Positions 1 through 6,631 are shown, numbered from the stretch's first letter. The stretch is DNA of 8,933 bases from DATLYB01 sp964502525 (GCA_964502525.1 CAZCXH010000191.1:1-8933), one strand, 5' to 3'. Made by a program: numbers and translations. Notes: generated by a model from the letters alone, not told the origin.

Positions 1-1
1 A

Positions 2-18
2 TCCCGATTCTATCGGGA
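2..18. repeat. Short perfect hairpin (TCCCGAT / ATCGGGA)
   Basis: A 7-bp perfect inverted repeat with a 3-nt loop (TCT) lies at the left edge. There is no T-run after it, so it is not a classical intrinsic terminator. Hairpins of this TCCCGAT...ATCGGGA kind recur between genes in Bacteroidota, so it may be the tail of a dispersed intergenic repeat cut by the window edge, or the 3' end of a gene outside the window. The rest of 19-135 shows no gene. A weak one-mismatch -7-like box (TAAATTTC, 118-125) precedes the patatin gene, but I would not call it a promoter on that alone. Confidence 0.5.
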
Positions 19-135
19 GGGAGGTTGGAGGGTGACAGATTCAAAGATGCAATTTATCCTGCACCCGAATTAATTTTATCAGTAAACTGCAAACTTTATA
101 CTGTAAGCGGTTTCTGTTAAATTTCGTCCAACCCG

Positions 136-2373
136 ATGGGCATGCTATCGTTGCGCAGTCTTTATCGCTTCTTTCCGATTCAGCTTCTGATACTTCACGT
201 GAAGAACCATCAGATACTCGTGTTGGTATGGGTTTTTCTTTTTTTCATCATCACCAACAACTGGGGAAAATCCTATGGCATTCCATATCTCCTGCTTGAC
301 CCCGAATACCTCGGCCAGGTTGACTTCGTCAGCTTCTCCATTCTGGGCGCTGCTTTTGGCGGCTTCCTCATGACATGGAACATCGCGGTTTACATCCTTG
401 ACAGCTACCGCTTCCCGTTTCTTGCCACATTCAACCGGCCGTTCGCCATTTTTTGCCTGAATAACTTTCTGCTTCCGCTCCTGTTCATTATCACCTATTT
501 CATCATCGCCATCAACTTCCAGCTCCGCCAGGAGTTCGTCCGGTTTGAAGATATATTTCTCGATGTTTCCGGTTTTTTCAGCGGGCTTTTCATCATCATA
601 TTTATTTCCGCCATTTATTTCACCACCACCAACAAAAATTTCTTCGGGATGTTTGGCGTCAGAACGAGGGCTACCGTCCGCATCACCCGCAGGATGAGGA
701 TCAGGCAGAACCTTATGTGGGATCAGTTTCGCGCAAAAGAAAATGAATTTCCCGTTGATTATTTTCTGACCGCCCGCCTCAAAATAAGGCGCATCCGCGG
801 CATCGAGCACTACGATGAAAAGATGATCCTGTCGGTACTGCGTCAAAACCACTTCAGCGCCCTGATTATCGAATTGGCCACCCTTGCAACGCTGATCGGG
901 TTAGGTTTTCTGATTGACTATCAAATTTTCAATATCCCTGCCGGTGCCAGCTTTTTGCTGCTGTTCAGCATTCTGGTCTCAATGACGGGCGTGCTTAGTT
1001 TCTGGCTGAAAGGATGGAAAAACACCGTTCTCATTATCCTTCTGGTTGCATTGGATTTATTTTATCGCTTTGGGGGGCTCAGCTATGACAATCAGGCCTA
1101 TGGCTTGAAATATGAAACAAAAAAAGCTCCTTATTCCAACGAGAGTTTGCGCCTGATTGGTCATTCGGATAAAATGGAGCGTGACAGACTGCAAACAATC
1201 GCCATTCTTGATAAGTGGCGGCAGCGCACTGGAGAAGAAAGACCCAGGATGATTCTTATTAATGTGAGCGGTGGGGGCTTGAGTTCCGCGATGTTCTCAA
1301 CGCTGATGCTGCAAAAGATTGACAGCGTGATGGACGGAAAATTGTTCAGCCGCACGGTGATGATGACAGGATCTTCAGGCGGCATGTTCGGGGCCGCTTA
1401 TATGCGCGAACTTTTTCTGCAAAAACAATTGGGCCGCCTGGAGTCTGTTCAGGGCGATCAGCACGTGGAGAATATCTCCAAAGACTTGTTGAACTCCATC
1501 AGTTTCACTATTCTGGTAAATGATATTTTCTTTCCGTGGCAGAAGTTTACCGTTGACGGCAATTCTTACAGGAAAGACCGGGGTTATGCCATGGAGAGGC
1601 AACTCAACCTGAACACCGGGAATGCGATAGGGAAAACCATTGGAGATTATTTTGAATACGAACGGGAGGCGCTTATTCCGATGATGATTTTCGCGCCCAC
1701 CATCATTAATGACGAGCGGAAGCTTTTCATTTCATCTCAGCCGGTAACCTACCTCATGCGACCCGCCCCGGTTGAGTTCGAATCGGGCTATACCGATATT
1801 GACGGGGTTGATTTTCAAACGCTTTTCGCGGGTCACGATCCGCAAAAGCTTCTGCTCACTTCAGCCATCCGGATGAACAGCACTTATCCTTATATTCTCC
1901 CCAATGTCACCCTCCCTACTGACCCGATCATCAAAGTGATGGATGCCGGCTTTCGCGACAACTACGGAGTGGAAACCTCCACCAGGTTTGTCCATGTGTT
2001 TCGTGACTGGATTCGCGCCAACACCAGCGGTGTGATTTTGCTCCAGATAAGAAATTTCAAGCGCGAAAGGGACATTGCTGCCTACCACCGCGAATCCATC
2101 ATTGACCGCATGATGAACCCTGTTTCCAATCTTTACGAAAACTGGGGAAATATTCAGGATTACAACCATGACTATCTCATCAAATACGCCCGTGAATGGG
2201 TGAATGGTGATTTGGATGCCATTTACTTTGAATATATCCCCTCAAAGAAGGAGAGCGAAACCTCCATGAGCCTGCATTTAACCTCCCGTGAAAAACGTGA
2301 GATCAGGGAAACATTGAATCAGCCGCATATCAGGGCGAGCATGAAGAAACTGCAGGAAGCGATGAGGCAATAG
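136..2373 (+). CDS. Membrane-anchored patatin-like phospholipase family protein
   Basis: This 745-aa protein has two parts. By eye, residues 26-41, 66-88, 105-127, 146-163, 241-261, 271-291 and 296-311 are hydrophobic enough to span the membrane. Between the fourth and fifth lies a strongly basic loop (about 176-222), which should be cytoplasmic. From about residue 370 a patatin-like serine hydrolase domain follows. It has a glycine-rich oxyanion-hole segment (SGGG, 378-381), a nucleophile elbow GSSGG (412-416, so Ser414), and a DAG motif (603-605) supplying Asp603 of the Ser-Asp dyad. Patatins hydrolyse acyl esters of phospholipids or other lipids; the substrate here is unknown. The segment NDIFFPWQ (462-469) resembles what I recall from uncharacterised Bacteroidota patatins of this length. 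ATG 136 is used; ATG 142 is a possible alternative. The gene ends in a TAG within a 33-bp tandem duplication and is convergent with rlmD. Family assignment is firm; substrate and topology are inference. Confidence 0.85.
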   Translation: MGMLSLRSLYRFFPIQLLILHVKNHQILVLVWVFLFFIITNNWGKSYGIPYLLLDPEYLGQVDFVSFSILGAAFGGFLMTWNIAVYILDSYRFPFLATFNRPFAIFCLNNFLLPLLFIITYFIIAINFQLRQEFVRFEDIFLDVSGFFSGLFIIIFISAIYFTTTNKNFFGMFGVRTRATVRITRRMRIRQNLMWDQFRAKENEFPVDYFLTARLKIRRIRGIEHYDEKMILSVLRQNHFSALIIELATLATLIGLGFLIDYQIFNIPAGASFLLLFSILVSMTGVLSFWLKGWKNTVLIILLVALDLFYRFGGLSYDNQAYGLKYETKKAPYSNESLRLIGHSDKMERDRLQTIAILDKWRQRTGEERPRMILINVSGGGLSSAMFSTLMLQKIDSVMDGKLFSRTVMMTGSSGGMFGAAYMRELFLQKQLGRLESVQGDQHVENISKDLLNSISFTILVNDIFFPWQKFTVDGNSYRKDRGYAMERQLNLNTGNAIGKTIGDYFEYEREALIPMMIFAPTIINDERKLFISSQPVTYLMRPAPVEFESGYTDIDGVDFQTLFAGHDPQKLLLTSAIRMNSTYPYILPNVTLPTDPIIKVMDAGFRDNYGVETSTRFVHVFRDWIRANTSGVILLQIRNFKRERDIAAYHRESIIDRMMNPVSNLYENWGNIQDYNHDYLIKYAREWVNGDLDAIYFEYIPSKKESETSMSLHLTSREKREIRETLNQPHIRASMKKLQEAMRQ

Positions 2374-2409
2374 GGTAAGAAACTGCAGGAAGCGATGAGG
2401 CAATAGGGT
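2344..2409 (+). repeat. Perfect 33-bp tandem duplication across a stop codon
   Basis: Positions 2344-2376 and 2377-2409 are identical. The unit covers the last nine sense codons of the patatin gene (KKLQEAMRQ), its TAG stop, and three more bases. Because 33 is a multiple of three, the second copy stays in frame and carries a second TAG at 2404-2406. Readthrough of the first stop would therefore add only 11 residues and end in the same C-terminal sequence. With no divergence between copies, the duplication looks recent (replication slippage), or is an assembly artefact. Confidence 0.95.
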
Positions 2410-2456
2410 GATGCGATGATCCGATATTTCGATGATTAGGAAATGCAATAATGAGA
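2409..2456 (+). repeat. Degenerate 8-bp tandem repeat array (TGATTCGA-like)
   Basis: Read in steps of eight from 2409 the sequence is TGATGCGA, TGATCCGA, TATTTCGA, TGATTAGG, AAATGCAA, TAATGAGA. The first four fit a TGATTCGA consensus well and the last two are decaying. The array begins at the last base of the 33-bp duplication, just after the patatin gene, and runs in the sense orientation of that gene. The same unit is found after the proline dehydrogenase gene and, on the opposite strand, at the end of rlmD. Confidence 0.65.
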
Positions 2457-2507
2457 GATAAGGAAGGCGCAGCTGAACAATCAACTGGTCACCGAATCAT
2501 CGGATCA
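2417..2507. terminator. Imperfect inverted repeat in a convergent gap; possible bidirectional terminator
   Basis: Arms 2417-2435 and 2489-2507 are complementary at 16 of 19 positions, including nine uninterrupted pairs (TGATCCGAT / ATCGGATCA), and are separated by 53 nt. The arms come from the two opposed 8-bp repeat arrays at the ends of the patatin gene and rlmD. The pair could fold in either transcript and separate the convergent genes. The long loop, the mismatches and the lack of a T-run keep this tentative. Confidence 0.3.
2476..2507 (-). repeat. Degenerate 8-bp tandem repeat array at the rlmD 3' end
   Basis: Read on the minus strand from 2507 the sequence is TGATCCGA, TGATTCGG, TGACCAGT, TGATTGTT. 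The first two fit the TGATTCGA unit closely and the others partly. The first unit lies inside the last codons of rlmD (Leu-Ile-Arg) and the second begins with its TGA stop (2497-2499). Orientation is again sense with respect to the gene that ends here. Confidence 0.6.
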
Positions 2508-3882
2508 GTGCAACCACATTCTCAATATGATACGTTTGTGGAAACATATCAACCGGTTGCACTTTTACGATCGAATATTTTTCATCTAGTAATGCAAGGT
2601 CACGTGCCTGCGTTGCCGGATTGCAACTTACATAAACAATTTTCTTCGGAGCGATTTCCAGCAGCGACTGAATGAGTTTGGGATGAGCGCCACCGCGGGG
2701 AGGGTCAAGAATGATCACATCCGGCCTTCCGTGGGCGTTAATGAAATCTTCGCCCAGCATCTTGTTGTCAACCCCCGGATAGAATTCACAGTTGCTGATA
2801 TTATTCAGCAGAGCATTTTTCTTCGCATCATCCACCGCATCTTCCAACTGCTCCACGCCAATCACTTTTTTGCAATATTTTGAAACGTAAAGCGAGATGC
2901 TGCCTATGCCGCAGTATAAATCGTAAACGGTTTCATCACCTTTCAATCCGGCAAATTCAACCGTTTTATCAAACAGCGCTTGTGCCTGCGGCACGTTCAC
3001 CTGGAAAAATGATTTCGGTCCGATGTGAAACGTCAGATCGCCCAACCGTTCGGAAATGAAAGGTGAGCCATGATAGTTGATGACTTCGAGGTCGTGGATG
3101 GAGTCATTTCCCTTTGAATTGATGACATAATTCAGTGATGTGATTTCCGGGAAAGTATTTTTCAGAAAATTCATCACCTTGCTGACGGTATCGCCATCTT
3201 CGAAAAATGAAACAATGATCAGCATCTCGTGTAGTGTGGCAGTGCGGATGATGAGGTTGCGCAGCACGCCCTCCTGTTTGCGTAAATCAAAAAAGGGAAT
3301 GTTCTCCTTTATCGCAAACTCCTTCACCGCCAGCCTGATTTTGTTGGACGGCTCCGGCTGCAGATAGCAGGTTTCTATGTCAATCACCTTGTCGAAAAGA
3401 CCGGGCTTGTGGAAGCCCAGCGAAGGAGTGAATTCAACTCCACGGCTCAGTTCTTCATTGGTGAGCCACCGTTTGTTGGAAAATGTAAACTCCAATTTAT
3501 TCCGGTAATGTGTGGTGTTTGCGCAACCAATCACAGGAGGAATTTCTGGGAAGGACAGCTTGCCGATTCTGACGAAAGCATCCTCGACAAATTGCCGCTT
3601 GAACTCCAATTGTTTCTCGTAGGCAACATTCTGCCATGTGCATCCTCCGCACGTTCCAAAGTGACTGCAAAACGGCACAATCCGGCTGGGAGATTTTTTG
3701 TGGAAGGCGACTGTCCTGGCAAAAGAACAACCTTTCTTCCTTTGAAAAATTTGCGCATCCACCACCTCGCCCGGCAAAGCGTTTTCAACAAACACCACCC
3801 TGCCATCATGCCGCGCCACCCCGCGCCCGTGAAATTCGACACCGGAAATTTCAAGCTGTTCGAGAAGATTTTGCGCTTTCAT
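2497..3882 (-). CDS. rlmD: 23S rRNA (uracil-C5)-methyltransferase, RlmD/RumA family
   Basis: The product transfers a methyl group from S-adenosylmethionine to C5 of a uracil in 23S rRNA (U1939 in E. coli for RlmD). With the start at 3882 the protein has 461 aa. It has an N-terminal TRAM-like region (about 1-60), then cysteines C72, C78, C81 and C172, spaced as expected for the [4Fe-4S] cluster of the family. The SAM-binding motif is DLYCGIGSIS (321-330), DPPR is at 393-396, the catalytic cysteine is C420 in SCNPAT, and the terminal segment DMFPQT...HIEN supplies the probable base E454. An upstream in-frame ATG at 4002 would add 40 residues lying over the nbaC start; the family begins near MKAQNLL, so I chose 3882. 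It is divergent from nbaC (43 bp) and convergent with the patatin gene. Related enzymes (RlmC, TrmA, RlmCD) differ mainly in target base, so the exact uracil is inferred. Confidence 0.92.
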   Translation of the reverse strand: MKAQNLLEQLEISGVEFHGRGVARHDGRVVFVENALPGEVVDAQIFQRKKGCSFARTVAFHKKSPSRIVPFCSHFGTCGGCTWQNVAYEKQLEFKRQFVEDAFVRIGKLSFPEIPPVIGCANTTHYRNKLEFTFSNKRWLTNEELSRGVEFTPSLGFHKPGLFDKVIDIETCYLQPEPSNKIRLAVKEFAIKENIPFFDLRKQEGVLRNLIIRTATLHEMLIIVSFFEDGDTVSKVMNFLKNTFPEITSLNYVINSKGNDSIHDLEVINYHGSPFISERLGDLTFHIGPKSFFQVNVPQAQALFDKTVEFAGLKGDETVYDLYCGIGSISLYVSKYCKKVIGVEQLEDAVDDAKKNALLNNISNCEFYPGVDNKMLGEDFINAHGRPDVIILDPPRGGAHPKLIQSLLEIAPKKIVYVSCNPATQARDLALLDEKYSIVKVQPVDMFPQTYHIENVVALIR

Positions 3883-3925
3883 CAGTAAATTGGCGGCTAA
3901 ATTCAGAAATTCAAAACCAATAGCA
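3883..3925. promoter_or_regulatory. Divergent intergenic region between rlmD and nbaC
   Basis: Only 43 bp separate the chosen start codons of the divergent rlmD and nbaC genes. The stretch is A/T-rich and must hold, or overlap, both promoters. On the plus strand TAAATTGG (3886-3893) differs from the Bacteroidota -7 consensus TAnnTTTG at one base, but no convincing -33 partner is clear. No Shine-Dalgarno sequence precedes either gene. Promoter elements may therefore extend into the opposite gene's first codons. Confidence 0.35.
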
Positions 3926-4459
3926 ATGCCCATCCAATCTCCCTTTAACTTCAAAAAATGGATTGACGAACATCGCCATTTATTAAAGCCCCCAGTCGGC
4001 AATCAGGTTGTTTACAAAGACAACAAGGATTTTATCGTGATGGTGGTTGGCGGCCCAAATTCCAGAAAAGATTTTCACTATAATGAAGGCGAAGAATTCT
4101 TCTTCCAGTTGGAAGGAAATATTGTTGTGCGCATCATGGAGGATGGAAAGCCGCGTGATATTTCAATTAAAGAAGGAGAAATTTTTTTACTGCCACCGAA
4201 GACCCCACATTCGCCCCAGCGTGGTCCGAATACGGTTGGGTTGGTGATGGAACGCTATCGTCACAAGGTCGAAAAGGATGGGTTCATGTGGTTCTGTGAA
4301 AATTGCTCGAACAAACTTTATGAAGAATATTTTGAGTTGACTGATATTGTGAAGCAATTACCTCCTTTAATGAAGCGGTTCTATGGTTCAGAAGAAAAAA
4401 GGACTTGCAAGAAATGTGGTGCAGTGATGGAGCCGCCTCATGCAAGTGTTGGATGCTGA
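3926..4459 (+). CDS. nbaC: 3-hydroxyanthranilate 3,4-dioxygenase
   Basis: This cytosolic cupin enzyme opens the ring of 3-hydroxyanthranilate with O2, giving 2-amino-3-carboxymuconate semialdehyde. That product cyclises to quinolinate (NAD precursor) or enters tryptophan/2-nitrobenzoate-type degradation. Starting at ATG 3926 the protein has 177 aa, and its residue numbers fall on or next to those I recall for the Cupriavidus enzyme. The catalytic iron ligands are H51, E57 and H95, and the substrate-side residues R47, R99 and E109. The C-terminus has two CxxC pairs (C124/C127, C161/C164), the rubredoxin-like second iron site of bacterial members. An in-frame ATG at 3890 would add 12 residues unlike the family and was not chosen. 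aroE follows after 54 bp on the same strand. No other kynurenine-pathway gene is in the window, so whether it serves NAD synthesis or catabolism cannot be told here. Confidence 0.95.
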   Translation: MPIQSPFNFKKWIDEHRHLLKPPVGNQVVYKDNKDFIVMVVGGPNSRKDFHYNEGEEFFFQLEGNIVVRIMEDGKPRDISIKEGEIFLLPPKTPHSPQRGPNTVGLVMERYRHKVEKDGFMWFCENCSNKLYEEYFELTDIVKQLPPLMKRFYGSEEKRTCKKCGAVMEPPHASVGC

Positions 4460-4472
4460 GTGTCGGATATTG
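4445..4472 (+). repeat. Imperfect 14-bp tandem repeat across the nbaC stop
   Basis: AGTGTTGGATGCTG (4445-4458) is followed directly by AGTGTCGGATATTG (4459-4472), matching at 11 of 14 positions. The nbaC TGA stop (4457-4459) lies at the junction. GTTGGATG/GTCGGAT-type strings are a recurrent style of intergenic repeat in some Bacteroidota genomes; that comparison is from memory. Confidence 0.5.
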
Positions 4473-4513
4473 TGAGAAAAAACTACTATGCAATTCAACA
4501 ATAAAATATATTG

Positions 4514-5251
4514 ATGCGAAAATTCGGATTAATAGGGTTCCCGCTCTCTCACTCATTCTCCAAAACTTATTTCACCGAAAAATTTTCACGCGAGCGTATC
4601 AATGATGCAGCGTATGAGAATTTTGAAATTGACAAGATTGAGAAGCTGAAAGAAGTAATCCGGATCAATCCCGGTTTGCGCGGGCTGAATGTTACGATCC
4701 CCCATAAACAAGGGATGATGAAATATCTGGATGAAACAGATGAGGATGCCCGCACAATTGGCGCGGTGAACACTATCAAAATTTCTTCCGGAAAACTGAT
4801 AGGCCATAACACGGATTACATTGGATTCATGCGGTCGCTGATTCCGCTGCTGAAGCCACACCACAAAAAAGCATTGATCCTCGGCACCGGAGGGTCCTCG
4901 CTCGCTGTGAGATATGCTTTGAAGAAAATCAGAATCGGGTTTCTGCTGGTTTCAAGAAATCCAAGCGGTGAAAACGAGATAAGTTATCCTTCCATTACAA
5001 AAGATTTGTTGAATGAGTATTATCTGATCGTCAATACCACGCCAGTTGGCATGTTTCCGAAAATCTCCGAAGCCCCTTCCATCCCATTTGAGTTTCTTAC
5101 ACCACAGCATTTGTTATTCGACCTGATTTACAATCCGGAGGAAACGCTTTTTTTGAGAAAAGGAAAAGAGAAGGGCGCTGCTACTAAAAACGGCTATGAA
5201 ATGCTGACGCTGCAGGCTGAAGAGGCTTGGAAAATTTGGTCGGAATTTTAG
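4514..5251 (+). CDS. aroE: Shikimate dehydrogenase (NADP+)
   Basis: AroE reduces 3-dehydroshikimate to shikimate with NADPH in the cytosolic shikimate pathway to chorismate and the aromatic amino acids. The 245-aa protein shows the shikimate-binding SHS (S12, S14), the NVTIPHK motif with catalytic K65, N86, and the HNTD motif with catalytic D101. The nucleotide-binding loop is GTGGSS (124-129), NTTPVGM is at 174-180, and the C-terminal Q234 fits the substrate-contacting glutamine. It is somewhat shorter than the roughly 270-aa E. coli enzyme. ATG 4514 is the start; the TTG three bases upstream adds nothing. There is no Shine-Dalgarno sequence, only an A/T-rich leader (AATAAAATATA). It may be co-transcribed with nbaC, although the two enzymes are in unrelated aromatic pathways. 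It converges on rmuC with a 27-bp gap in which I see no terminator. Confidence 0.94.
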   Translation: MRKFGLIGFPLSHSFSKTYFTEKFSRERINDAAYENFEIDKIEKLKEVIRINPGLRGLNVTIPHKQGMMKYLDETDEDARTIGAVNTIKISSGKLIGHNTDYIGFMRSLIPLLKPHHKKALILGTGGSSLAVRYALKKIRIGFLLVSRNPSGENEISYPSITKDLLNEYYLIVNTTPVGMFPKISEAPSIPFEFLTPQHLLFDLIYNPEETLFLRKGKEKGAATKNGYEMLTLQAEEAWKIWSEF

Positions 5252-5278
5252 AGCTCCCGCGCAGGCGCAAAGCAAGTA

Positions 5279-5995
5279 TCAAAACAACTCCTTCTGTTTT
5301 TCTTCCGGCTCTTCCACTTTTTCAACCTGTGCTTTGTCAAGCCACTTCTGCGGAATAGTCTTATTGGTTTCCGCTCCCAGTTCTTTCAGCTTTTCCACCC
5401 TTCTCAGCAGGTTGCCTTGCCCGGTAAGTTTGGTCATGGCGTCCGAATAGGCTTCCTGTGATGATTTTATTTTCTTGCCCACATCTTCCAGATCGTTCAG
5501 CAACCCGACAAACTTGTCATACAACGCTCCGGCTTGCTTGGCAATCTCGCGAACGTTTTGATTCTGATACTCTTGTTTCCACATGGAAGCTATCGTGCGC
5601 AAAGTTGCGAGCAATGTGGTCGGGCTGATCACCACAATATTTTTCTCAAGCGCTTCCTGGAAAAGCGTGTTATCAGTCTGCAGCGCAATCCCGAATGCAG
5701 GCTCCACCGGCACAAACATCAGCACAAAATCTGGGCTGGTGTCATAAATACTCTGGTAATTTTTTTCACCAAGCTGTTTGATGTGCCTCCTCATGGATTG
5801 AACATGGCTGCGCAGATGAGCCATCCGCTCCTGTTCGTTTTCCGCAGCAATGAATTTTTCATAATCTGTCAGCGAAACTTTTGAATCAATGATGATTCTT
5901 TTGTCCTGCGGTAATTTGATGATTACATCCGGCTGAACGCGCCTGCCCTCTTCCGTGAGGAACCGCTGCTGGATGATGTATTCGCGTCCCTTCAC
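5279..5995 (-). CDS. rmuC: RmuC C-terminal fragment (nuclease-like core)
   Basis: This is the part of rmuC after the in-frame TAA. If translated by itself it could begin at GTG 5995, two codons past the stop, giving 238 aa. It holds the PD...DSK residues expected of the nuclease-like core (residues 22-23 and 37-39 of the fragment) but lacks the membrane helix, the coiled coil and the GSWGE helix. A purine-rich AAGGA overlaps the TAA, only a few bases from the GTG, closer than a normal Shine-Dalgarno spacing, so reinitiation is possible but unproven. It ends in TGA at 5279-5281, 27 bp from the convergent aroE stop. Confidence 0.6.
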   Translation of the reverse strand: MKGREYIIQQRFLTEEGRRVQPDVIIKLPQDKRIIIDSKVSLTDYEKFIAAENEQERMAHLRSHVQSMRRHIKQLGEKNYQSIYDTSPDFVLMFVPVEPAFGIALQTDNTLFQEALEKNIVVISPTTLLATLRTIASMWKQEYQNQNVREIAKQAGALYDKFVGLLNDLEDVGKKIKSSQEAYSDAMTKLTGQGNLLRRVEKLKELGAETNKTIPQKWLDKAQVEKVEEPEEKQKELF

Positions 5996-6001
5996 CAGTC
6001 C

Positions 6002-6595
6002 TTACTTTTCAAGGATGCTTTCGAGGATCACTTCACCCCAACTACCTTGCGTCTTGGTATCGCCCTTCAATGCTCTTGTAAGATTGCGCGCCTCCTCGCT
6101 CATCTGCTGGTTCAGTTCTTTCAGGTGAACAATCTGCTGAATCAGTCCTGCATTTTTTTCCAACGACTCCTTGTGCGTGTTCTCCACTTTCGACTCGAAA
6201 TCTTTCAGCTTGTCCTTCAGCGGCTTCAGGATTTCATCAATATTCTGCTTGTTCTGCTCTGTGAATTTCCTGCTCTTGTCTTCGAGCAACTCATTAGCTA
6301 TGTTTTTAAATTCCGTTTTGAATTTTTCCTGAAGTTGCTCCACCTCTTTCCGTTGTTCGCTTAAATGATTTTGCAGGTTCTCATAGTCATTTGACAGGCG
6401 AGCCAGCTCAACTTCTGCAGAGCGCGACCGATTCCGCTCTTCTTCCAGTTGCCTTGCAAGATCATCATGATTTTTTGCAATTAGTGCGGCTCTTTCTTCC
6501 AACTTTCCGGTTTCAGCCTGCAACCTCGTTCTCAGGTAAACCCATGCGAACGCGCACCCGATGAGCAATCCTATTCCAACAAATACAAATGACAT
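6002..6595 (-). CDS. rmuC: RmuC N-terminal fragment (membrane anchor and coiled coil)
   Basis: This is the part of rmuC before the in-frame TAA: 197 aa from ATG 6595. Residues 3-20 form one hydrophobic helix followed by arginines, an N-terminal anchor with the rest in the cytoplasm. Residues about 22-175 are rich in Glu, Lys, Leu and Gln with heptad character (coiled coil). The fragment ends just after the conserved GSWGE helix (184-188) and lacks the catalytic PD...DSK core, so by itself it should have no nuclease function. Its start has no Shine-Dalgarno sequence, like the other genes here. Confidence 0.65.
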   Translation of the reverse strand: MSFVFVGIGLLIGCAFAWVYLRTRLQAETGKLEERAALIAKNHDDLARQLEEERNRSRSAEVELARLSNDYENLQNHLSEQRKEVEQLQEKFKTEFKNIANELLEDKSRKFTEQNKQNIDEILKPLKDKLKDFESKVENTHKESLEKNAGLIQQIVHLKELNQQMSEEARNLTRALKGDTKTQGSWGEVILESILEK

Positions 6596-6631
6596 AGTAG
6601 CGGTAAAGATAAATTCTTTGACAGTGACAAG

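Larger units (their letters stand above)
5279..6595 (-). pseudogene. rmuC: rmuC, full-length but interrupted by one in-frame TAA
   Basis: Read through the stop, this is a complete RmuC-type gene of 438 codons before the final TGA, within the usual family length. RmuC proteins are implicated in limiting DNA inversion/rearrangement and carry a PD-(D/E)xK-like nuclease fold. Layout: membrane helix about 3-20, long coiled coil about 22-175, conserved GSWGE (184-188), then the nuclease-like core with PD (222-223) and DSK (237-239). Codon 198 is TAA (6002-6004), between ...SILEK and GLVKGREY..., where relatives normally have serine (EKSGL). One base change, TCA to TAA, explains it. Reading frame and conservation are undisturbed on both sides, so the lesion is very recent, a sequencing or assembly error, or tolerated as two proteins. 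A weak one-mismatch -7-like box (TATCTTTA, minus strand 6611-6604) precedes the start. The sterol desaturase gene lies 36 bp upstream. Confidence 0.8.

Noticed and set aside
145..852. 235-aa open frame on the minus strand inside the patatin gene
   Set aside because: It is antisense to the transmembrane region of a well-supported gene and has low-complexity charged composition with no recognisable domain.
3409..3888. 159-aa open frame on the plus strand within rlmD
   Set aside because: It is antisense to the TRAM and Fe-S region of rlmD, whose cysteine pattern and motifs are clear; no family resemblance.
3890..3925. Earlier ATG for nbaC
   Set aside because: Adds 12 residues unlike the family, and the metal-ligand numbering fits the ATG at 3926.
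3883..4002. N-terminal extension of rlmD to ATG 4002
   Set aside because: It would run 40 codons over the nbaC start, and the extra residues do not look like the family; MKAQNLL at 3882 fits.
5252..5278. GCGCAGGCGC hairpin as terminator between aroE and rmuC
   Set aside because: Only four pairs with a 2-nt loop and no T-run; not a credible terminator.
6002..6004. Stop-codon reassignment or programmed readthrough in rmuC
   Set aside because: TAA, TAG and TGA all end other genes here normally, and no stimulatory structure is evident around this TAA, so mutation or sequence error is simpler.
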